In this document: positions 1 through 4,792 of the stretch, piece by piece
How the letters are laid out: each line of letters opens with the position of its first letter
Position numbering within the stretch: the first letter of the stretch is position 1
Source: Desulfobulbus sp.
GTDB lineage: Bacteria; Desulfobacterota; Desulfobulbia; Desulfobulbales; Desulfobulbaceae
Length of the DNA: 5,668 nt
Direction of reading: 5' to 3'
Assembly (NCBI GenBank): GCA_017998195.1
Contig: JAGODN010000181.1
Location: 1 to 5,668, forward strand
Made by a program: the position numbers and the translations under genes
Notes under the pieces: model-generated
What the model was told of the DNA's origin: nothing
What the model saw: only the letters and a program-made list of their open reading frames with translations
Database searches by the model: none

Positions 1-640
1 AGGCGCGGCTGAACTCGTTGAGGTAGGTGCCGTTCAGGCTCTCGACGTCATGGATGTAGCAGTCCATGCCGGTGTAGAACCACTGGTCTTTGGGCACGCC
101 GACGAGCAGTTCCGGGTCGAGCAGAATCTGGTCGAACAAGGTGTAGTCGGAGTTGATGCCGAGCTTCTTCTCCGGCCCGGTGAGCACGGTGGTGCGCGAG
201 ATCTCTGCGCCGGTGCCGGCCAGGGTGGGCACGGCCGCGTGGTACACGGCCGGGTTTTTGATCAGGTCCCAGCCCTGGTAGTCGGCAGCCGACCCGGGGT
301 TGGTGAGCAGGAGCGAGATGGCCTTGGCGATGTCCATGGCGCCGCCGCCGCCCAGGCCGATGATGCCGTCCGGCAGGACCGGGCACTCCGTGCGGATGCG
401 GGCGACCAACTGGTCGATGTAGCCGGTCTTGGGCTCGTCGACGAGGCTCACCGGCAACAGCAGGTCGCCCTTTTCCAGCGGCAGCCGGCGTTCCAGCTCC
501 CGGCCGAGGTGGACGTCGTCGAGCACGAAGACCATGGGGGCGCCGGGCGTGACCCGCCGGGCTTTGAGGATGTCGCCGAGCTGGTTGAAGGAGCCGCGGC
601 CGAAGATGATGTTGGGTACTATTTTGAAATTTCTGTACAT
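1..640 (-). CDS. kdnB: 3-deoxy-D-manno-octulosonate 8-oxidase (KdnB-like), C-terminus beyond the window
   Basis: This is an iron-containing-alcohol-dehydrogenase-fold enzyme. KdnB oxidises the C8 hydroxyl of Kdo to an aldehyde, which the aminotransferase KdnA converts to 8-amino-3,8-dideoxy-Kdo for the lipopolysaccharide inner core. The visible 213 residues begin MYRNFKIVPNIIFGRGSFNQ. They carry the glycine-rich nucleotide-binding loop and following helix (GLGGGGAMDIAKA, about 95-107), PTLAGTGAEISRT (138-150) and the metal-binding segment GMDCYIH with D193 and H197. From memory these stretches track Shewanella oneidensis KdnB closely; I have not aligned them. The family is about 355 residues long, so roughly 140 are missing to the left, including the later metal-binding histidines. 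The start is ATG at 640: AAGGA lies 9 bases upstream, and an in-frame TAA only five codons upstream excludes a longer protein. The usual GGGS of the loop reads GGGG here. Another iron-ADH is the alternative, but less likely. Confidence 0.87.
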   Translation of the reverse strand, partial: MYRNFKIVPNIIFGRGSFNQLGDILKARRVTPGAPMVFVLDDVHLGRELERRLPLEKGDLLLPVSLVDEPKTGYIDQLVARIRTECPVLPDGIIGLGGGGAMDIAKAISLLLTNPGSAADYQGWDLIKNPAVYHAAVPTLAGTGAEISRTTVLTGPEKKLGINSDYTLFDQILLDPELLVGVPKDQWFYTGMDCYIHDVESLNGTYLNEFSRA

Positions 641-649
641 CGGAGAGTA

Positions 650-654
650 TCCTT
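650..654 (-). promoter_or_regulatory. Ribosome binding site of kdnB
   Basis: On the minus strand the sequence reads TTTAAGGATACTCTCCG and then ATG. AAGGA ends 9 bases before the start codon. The same stretch contains an in-frame TAA, so this site and ATG 640 together fix the start of the KdnB-like protein. Confidence 0.6.
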
Positions 655-729
655 AAAGTGGACGTTGCTGCGCGCGTCGGAAGCGGTGCTCCGCGCTGCC
701 GCAGGGGAAACCGCCCTCCGTCCGCAGGC

Positions 730-746
730 CCGGCAAGGGGTGCCGG
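730..746 (-). other. Inverted repeat (hairpin) in the kdnB leader
   Basis: A perfect 6-bp inverted repeat, CCGGCA and TGCCGG, encloses a 5-base loop (CCCCT on the minus strand). If transcription starts at the promoter at 802-830, this GC-rich stem sits in the middle of the leader, about 90 bases before the kdnB ATG. There is no following T run, so it does not look like an intrinsic terminator. A regulatory role is only a guess, and GC-rich DNA forms such short stems by chance. Confidence 0.35.
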
Positions 747-764
747 CAGGCGTGCGGGAGAGCG

Positions 765-793
765 GTGAAATGGTTCAATTCCAGTGAGTTAAT
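765..793 (+). promoter_or_regulatory. Weak candidate promoter for the DUF2971 gene
   Basis: GTGAAA (765-770) and GTTAAT (788-793) are separated by 17 bases, and each matches its sigma-70 consensus at 4 of 6 positions. It faces the DUF2971 gene, about 100 bases upstream of its ATG, and would overlap the start region of the divergent kdnB transcript. It is the best plus-strand candidate I could find in this spacer, but matches this weak occur by chance. Confidence 0.22.
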
Positions 794-801
794 GAAAGGC
801 G

Positions 802-830
802 CTTATACCACCGGCAGGCGCAAAACTCAA
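802..830 (-). promoter_or_regulatory. Predicted sigma-70 promoter reading toward kdnB
   Basis: The minus strand carries TTGAGT at 825-830 (4 of 6 matches to the -35 consensus), a 17-base spacer, and TATAAG at 802-807 (5 of 6 matches to the -10 consensus). This is the best promoter-like match I found in the window, and it lies in an AT-richer patch of an otherwise GC-rich region. Transcription would start near 795, which leaves an untranslated leader of roughly 155 nt before the kdnB ATG at 640. Sequence match only. Confidence 0.6.
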
Positions 831-881
831 CAGCGAACTGTCCCGGGGCGTGCCGCCGACCGGGTGAACGGCTGCCGGGCC

Positions 882-888
882 GAGGAGG
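882..888 (+). promoter_or_regulatory. Ribosome binding site of the DUF2971 gene
   Basis: GAGGAGG lies 4 bases before the ATG at 893 and only one base before an in-frame TTG at 890. The TTG is too close to be served by this site, so the site selects ATG 893 as the start. Confidence 0.65.
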
Positions 889-892
889 CTTG

Positions 893-1780
893 ATGAATGA
901 AATAGAGCAGTTGACCCGGGATCTGTACGCCGACATCCCGCACGGGACCCTCTACCACTACACCACCTTCACCGGCCTGTTGGGCATCGTCCGCAGCCGG
1001 TCGCTGTGGGCCAGCGATGTACGCTACATGAACGACTCGGCCGAGCTGCGCCACACCGCCGACCTGATCCACACCGAGGTGCGCGCGCGCATCGACGGGG
1101 GGCACCCGCACCCGCAGCTGCTCAGCCAGTTCGCCGACTGGATCGCCCACCGCATCACCAGCGGCCACATGCTGTTTGGCGCCTCGTTCCGCTCGCACGG
1201 CAACCTGCTCAGCCAGTGGCGCGGCTACAGCCTGCCCGGCAAGGGCGTCAGCCTCGGCTTCTGCCCGGAGTACATCCTCGCCTGCGCCGCGCAGCAGCGG
1301 TTCATGGTGGGCAAGTGCATCTACGAGCCGGGCCGGCAGCACGCGCTCATCCGCCAGGTGGTCGACGCGGTGGTCGCCCATGCCGCGCGCCTGACCGGGG
1401 ACCGCGGACTGACGGCCCAGGAGCGCGCGGCCCTCTACCACACCGCCTTCGAGGAGGTGGAGACCGACCTGCTGCGCATCGCCGCCATCCTCAAGCATCC
1501 TTCGTTCCGCGAGGAAAAGGAATGGCGCATCGTCTCGCCGGTGATCGCCAACGAGGCCGGTGCGCCCATTCTCTTCCGCGAGGGGCACGCCATGCTCGTG
1601 CCCTATATCGAATTCAACTTAAGCCTCGACGGTCGGCCGCCGGTGCTCGACCACCTGTACCTCGGGCCCACTGCCAACATCAACATCTCCATGAATTCAC
1701 TCAAGATGTTTCTGGCGCAGCACGGTATTGCGGTCACCCGGGGGATCGACTACTGCCAGATTCCCTTCCGCCAGCGGTGA
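893..1780 (+). CDS. DUF2971 family protein of unknown function
   Basis: This predicted soluble protein of 295 residues has no signal peptide or membrane segment. It shows the layout I associate with DUF2971: LYHYTTFTGLLGIVRSRSLW (20-39), MNDSAE (46-51), SFRSHGNLLSQWRGYS (98-112 region) followed by GVSLGF (118-123), KCIYEP (141-146), FREEKEWRIV (205-214) and YLGP (256-259). The length is normal for the family and the reading frame is intact. No biochemical role is established to my knowledge. The early H-Y-T motif and the late EEKEW acidic motif loosely recall ADP-ribosyltransferase-like proteins such as DarT. That comparison is my inference, with no structural support here. It is the only plus-strand gene, divergent from kdnB and convergent with the sugar kinase, so it is probably its own transcription unit. 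ATG 893 is chosen over TTG 890 because of the GAGGAGG spacing. Confidence 0.82.
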   Translation: MNEIEQLTRDLYADIPHGTLYHYTTFTGLLGIVRSRSLWASDVRYMNDSAELRHTADLIHTEVRARIDGGHPHPQLLSQFADWIAHRITSGHMLFGASFRSHGNLLSQWRGYSLPGKGVSLGFCPEYILACAAQQRFMVGKCIYEPGRQHALIRQVVDAVVAHAARLTGDRGLTAQERAALYHTAFEEVETDLLRIAAILKHPSFREEKEWRIVSPVIANEAGAPILFREGHAMLVPYIEFNLSLDGRPPVLDHLYLGPTANINISMNSLKMFLAQHGIAVTRGIDYCQIPFRQR

Positions 1781-1783
1781 GCG

Positions 1784-1797
1784 GGCGCTGTCGCGCC
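1784..1797. terminator. Possible bidirectional hairpin between convergent genes
   Basis: The 25-base gap between the stop codons of the DUF2971 gene and the PfkB-family gene contains GGCGC-TGTC-GCGCC, a 5-bp GC stem with a 4-base loop. Convergent ends are where a shared terminator is expected. However, neither strand has a real T run after the stem (GGTGTGGTT on the plus strand), so termination here is not demonstrated. Confidence 0.3.
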
Positions 1798-1805
1798 GGT
1801 GTGGT

Positions 1806-2672
1806 TCAGGCGAATCTTTCCCGGGCGATCCAGGCGCGCGTGCCCAGCGAGGTGCAGGACAGGCTCGCCACCTCGGCGGCCCGCTCCAGGCTGAGGTGGA
1901 AGTCCTGTTCGAGGATGTAGTGGCAGAAGGCGCCGTGCAGGATGTCGCCGGCGCCGAGGGTGTCCACCGCCTGTACCGGCATGACCGGCACCTCCGCGCT
2001 GGCGCCGTTTTCATGGGCGAGGATCGGGTTGCCGTCCCGGGTGATGGCGATGCGGGTGAGGCCGCGGCCGCGCAGGTAGTCGATCACCTGGTTCTTGTCC
2101 GAGCAGCCGGGCGGGTAGAAGTCGTCCGAGCAGATGGCGTAGTCGACCAGCGGCAGCAGTTCGTCCAACCCTTCCTTCCAGCTGCCGCCGTCCAGCACCA
2201 CCGGGATCTCCAGCGGCCGGGCCCAGCCGGCCAGCTGCACCGCCTGGGGCAGGAAATAGCCGTCCAGCATGAGGATGTCGGTGTCCTCGAGCAGGCTCTC
2301 GTTGACCGCGTCACTGCGCAGTTTGCGCAGGTCGGTGTTGGAGTAGACCACGCTGCGCTCGCCGGTGGACAAATCCACCAGGATGGAGGCGAGGATCGGC
2401 GGTCGCCGGGGCTGGTCGGTGGCGTCGATGAGGTGCACCTGCTGGTCGGCGAGGTCCATCTTGGGCACGTGCGCCAGCGGATGGCGGCCCAGGCCGCTGA
2501 CCAGGGTGGCCTGGTTGCCGAAGGCGGCGAAGGCCACGGCCGCGTTGGTGGCCGGGCCGCCGGCGAACGACATCTGCCGTTCGGCCTTGAGTTTCTGGTT
2601 GTTGTGCGGGTGATGGGGCAGGTAGTAGACGATGTCGGCCGTGCTCAGGCCGAGGAAGAGTCCTTTGTGCAT
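1806..2672 (-). CDS. PfkB-family carbohydrate kinase
   Basis: This is a cytoplasmic ATP-dependent kinase of the ribokinase/PfkB fold, 288 residues, close to the family norm of about 300. The N-terminal signature is FAGGPATNAAVAFAAFG (36-52). The C-terminal ATP/anion-hole signature is DTLGAGDILHGAF (237-249), with D243 as the expected catalytic base. MHKGLFLGLSTADIVYYLPH at the N-terminus resembles a subgroup with cyanobacterial members annotated only as uncharacterised sugar kinases. The substrate cannot be read from the sequence; fructose, ribose, ketohexose or a nucleoside are all possible. The frame stays open upstream to 2855, but the fold begins at ATG 2672, and the extra N-terminus would be unlike the family. 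No good Shine-Dalgarno precedes 2672 (GGTTCAACC then ATG), so the start is less certain than the family call. It follows the HD-GYP gene after 157 bases. Confidence 0.88.
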   Translation of the reverse strand: MHKGLFLGLSTADIVYYLPHHPHNNQKLKAERQMSFAGGPATNAAVAFAAFGNQATLVSGLGRHPLAHVPKMDLADQQVHLIDATDQPRRPPILASILVDLSTGERSVVYSNTDLRKLRSDAVNESLLEDTDILMLDGYFLPQAVQLAGWARPLEIPVVLDGGSWKEGLDELLPLVDYAICSDDFYPPGCSDKNQVIDYLRGRGLTRIAITRDGNPILAHENGASAEVPVMPVQAVDTLGAGDILHGAFCHYILEQDFHLSLERAAEVASLSCTSLGTRAWIARERFA

Positions 2673-2721
2673 GGTTGAACCCGGTGGGAGGAAGGTGGAC
2701 GGCTCATTTTCCGCGTTCGCC

Positions 2722-2749
2722 AGCATAGCAGGAACACAGAGAAAAACAA
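2722..2749 (-). promoter_or_regulatory. Candidate promoter for the PfkB-family kinase
   Basis: TTGTTT (2744-2749) and TATGCT (2722-2727) on the minus strand are separated by 16 bases in an AT-richer patch of the 157-base gap. Transcription would start about 40 bases before the kinase ATG. The 3 or 4 of 6 matches make this only a candidate. If real, the kinase can be expressed independently of the HD-GYP gene. I saw no convincing terminator for the HD-GYP gene in the same gap. Confidence 0.3.
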
Positions 2750-2829
2750 CCGGCGCGGGGAAATTTTTGGCCCGGGCCTGCCGTGCCGCCTGCACTCCGG
2801 ACCTCTTCCTGTTCGACCGCGGCCAGCGC

Positions 2830-4689
2830 TCATTCGGGGGTTGGCGGGTGTCCACTCACCGGGGCAGGGTCCGTGGACACGGCGCAGGCCGCGATGGCCT
2901 CATCCCTGGCCGGCTGCCGGACCGGGTCGGAGAGCCGGGCCTTGATCGCCTCCAGTTCGTCCAGGTTGGCGAAGAACAGGTCCACGATCCGCGGGTCGAA
3001 CATGCCGCCCCGCTCCTGGCGGATGAAGTCGAGCACCTTGTCCCGCGGCCAGGCCGGCTTGTACACCCGGCCCAGGCTGAGGGCGTCGTACACGTCCGCC
3101 AGCGTGCTGATGCGGGCCAGCAGGCTGATGGCCTCGCCCTGCAGGCCGCAGGGATAGCCGCTGCCGTCCCACCGTTCGTGGTGCTGCAGGGCAATGGTGC
3201 GGGCGCTGGCCATGAGCTTGCGGTCCGAGGTGTGGAGGATGCGCTCGCCGATCACCGTGTGCCGCTTGATGACCTCGAATTCCTCCGGGGAGAGGCGGCC
3301 GGGCTTGTGCAGGATGGCATCGGGGATGCCGATCTTGCCCACGTCGTGCATGGGTGAGGCGGCCTCGAGCAGCAGAATCTCCTCTTCGGCCAGGCCGTAC
3401 TTGCGGCCGAGCAGGGCGGAGTAGGCGGCCACCCGGCGCACGTGGTTGGCGGTGTCCTGCGAGCGCGACTCGATCACCTCGCCCAGGGTGGAGAGCAACT
3501 CCAGCTGGGTCTCGATCACCTCGCGGTTGAGTTGCAGGATCTCGCGATTGCCCGTGTTGATCCGCCGCTGCTTGACCGCGTTCAGCACGAGCAGGACGAT
3601 GATCACCGTGAGGATGGCCACCGCGCCCAGGCCGGTGAGAATGGCCGAGCGGTGTTGCTCGAAGTAGGACTGCGGCCGGTGCAGCAGGACCGCGTCCGCA
3701 GGCAGGGAGGAGCGCGCGATGCCAAACCGTTCGAGCGCCGGATAGTTGTACACCTGCCGGGTGACGCCCTGCAGGCCATCGTCAATCGCCGGCGGCTGGT
3801 TGCCGCCAAGGCGGTCCAGGAGGGTCTGCGCCGCCTTGCGGCCGTGGCCGAAACCGCTGGTGACGCAGCCGCCCACCGCCGCCGAATCCAGTTGGAAATC
3901 CCAGGCCACGTACACCGGCACCGGCGCGCTGCCGCTGATCAGCCGGGGGATCTCCTCCGCCGTGAACACCTGGCCGGCGGCGTCCTGGAAGTAGACGAGC
4001 AGGTAGAGCAGCTCGCCCCGGGTGCGCTCGCGAGCGAAGCGCACCAGTTGGTCCCGGGTCTGCACCGGCAGCACCTCGATGGCCACCTGCCCGGCCAGGG
4101 GGCGCACCTGTTCGAGGAAATGCTGGCGGATGGACTGGCCGCTCAGGGTGTCGTCGACCAGCGCGAAAATTTTTCGCGTACCGGGATTCTGGCGCAGGGC
4201 CGCGGTGAGCGTGGCCGCGTGCGCCAGGTTTTCGATGATGCTGTACAGGTCGTCGACACCGGCCGGGATGGAGGCGCGATCGTTGATGCCGCAGGCGACC
4301 ACCGGGGTGCGGGGAAACAGCTCGGCCCGGTGGCGGGTGACCAGGTCGAGGGCGTGGTTGTCGGTGACGATGATGCCGTCGAACCGGGTGCCCTGGTATT
4401 TTTCCCGGAACAGCTCGAGCAGCCGCGCCCGGTAGGCGGGCGAGTCGTGGTGCTTGGCGTCCAGGTACTCGACCCGGTAGCGGGCCCTGACCTCGGGCGT
4501 GTCCAGCACCGAGACGATGCCGGCGTGCAGGTCGCGGGTCCAGGAGAAATCCGGGGCGTAGGAGTGGAGGATGAGCACGCGCGGTCCCTCGACCGCCGGT
4601 GCGGCGGCCGCAAGCCGGGGCGAGACCGCGCCGAGCACGGCGAGCACAAGCAGGACAAGGGTGCGCAACAGGGCAGCGGCGGGATCCAT
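2830..4689 (-). CDS. Membrane HD-GYP cyclic-di-GMP phosphodiesterase with periplasmic sensor domain
   Basis: This 619-residue inner-membrane signalling protein starts with a hydrophobic export signal or anchor (about 7-30). A periplasmic domain (about 36-300) opens with RVLILHSYAPDFSWTRDLHAG, typical of the ABC-substrate-binding-like sensors found on GGDEF proteins and histidine kinases. A strong membrane helix follows (about 348-371), then a probable coiled linker (378-408) and the HD-GYP domain (about 395-585). The expected metal and catalytic residues are present: H416, the HD pair H448-D449 with K452 in HDVGKIGIPD, H477, HHE (503-505), GYP (511-513) and D532. An active enzyme hydrolysing cyclic-di-GMP, with the ligand sensed outside the membrane, is therefore expected; the ligand is unknown. 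The C-terminal 30 residues are polar and proline-rich. The start is ATG 4689, with only a weak AGG upstream, but it places the signal peptide correctly. It lies 103 bases after the NERD gene. Confidence 0.9.
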   Translation of the reverse strand: MDPAAALLRTLVLLVLAVLGAVSPRLAAAAPAVEGPRVLILHSYAPDFSWTRDLHAGIVSVLDTPEVRARYRVEYLDAKHHDSPAYRARLLELFREKYQGTRFDGIIVTDNHALDLVTRHRAELFPRTPVVACGINDRASIPAGVDDLYSIIENLAHAATLTAALRQNPGTRKIFALVDDTLSGQSIRQHFLEQVRPLAGQVAIEVLPVQTRDQLVRFARERTRGELLYLLVYFQDAAGQVFTAEEIPRLISGSAPVPVYVAWDFQLDSAAVGGCVTSGFGHGRKAAQTLLDRLGGNQPPAIDDGLQGVTRQVYNYPALERFGIARSSLPADAVLLHRPQSYFEQHRSAILTGLGAVAILTVIIVLLVLNAVKQRRINTGNREILQLNREVIETQLELLSTLGEVIESRSQDTANHVRRVAAYSALLGRKYGLAEEEILLLEAASPMHDVGKIGIPDAILHKPGRLSPEEFEVIKRHTVIGERILHTSDRKLMASARTIALQHHERWDGSGYPCGLQGEAISLLARISTLADVYDALSLGRVYKPAWPRDKVLDFIRQERGGMFDPRIVDLFFANLDELEAIKARLSDPVRQPARDEAIAACAVSTDPAPVSGHPPTPE

Positions 4690-4792
4690 GGAGCCTGCTT
4701 AGCATGCCGCCCTTTGGTGCGGCAAGATGGAAAGACGGCGGGCCGCGGTGGCGGGTCCGGACGGCCAGTGTACCCTGGCTTGACGGGGTTCG

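Noticed and set aside
50..787. A 245-codon plus-strand open frame
   Set aside because: It is antisense to kdnB for most of its length, shows no recognisable motif, and runs into the promoter spacer. It looks like a shadow of the KdnB-like gene.
890..892. TTG as an alternative start for the DUF2971 gene
   Set aside because: It is only one base from the GAGGAGG ribosome binding site, whereas ATG at 893 immediately follows at a workable distance.
827..1588. A 253-codon minus-strand frame and overlapping plus-strand frames inside the DUF2971 gene
   Set aside because: The plus frame from 893 has a strong ribosome binding site and coherent DUF2971 motifs. The others are compositional shadows without any family motif.
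1728..2678. A 316-codon plus-strand frame opposite the sugar kinase
   Set aside because: The minus strand carries both PfkB signatures. The plus translation is repetitive Val/Gly/Asp/Gln-rich shadow sequence.
2769..2778. The palindrome GGCCCGGGCC as a terminator after the HD-GYP gene
   Set aside because: It has no loop, and the minus strand continues with AAAAATTT instead of a T run directly after the stem. It is also only 10 bases in GC-rich DNA.
2673..2855. A 61-codon N-terminal extension of the sugar kinase, overlapping the end of the HD-GYP gene
   Set aside because: The extra residues have no resemblance to the PfkB fold, which begins at MHKGLFLGL. They would also overlap the upstream gene and a plausible promoter.
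4755..4776. Short inverted repeats (GTCCGGAC and GCCAG/CTGGC) between the NERD and HD-GYP genes, as terminator or operator
   Set aside because: The stems are 4-5 bp, there is no T run, and no second copy exists in the window. This is at chance level for this composition.
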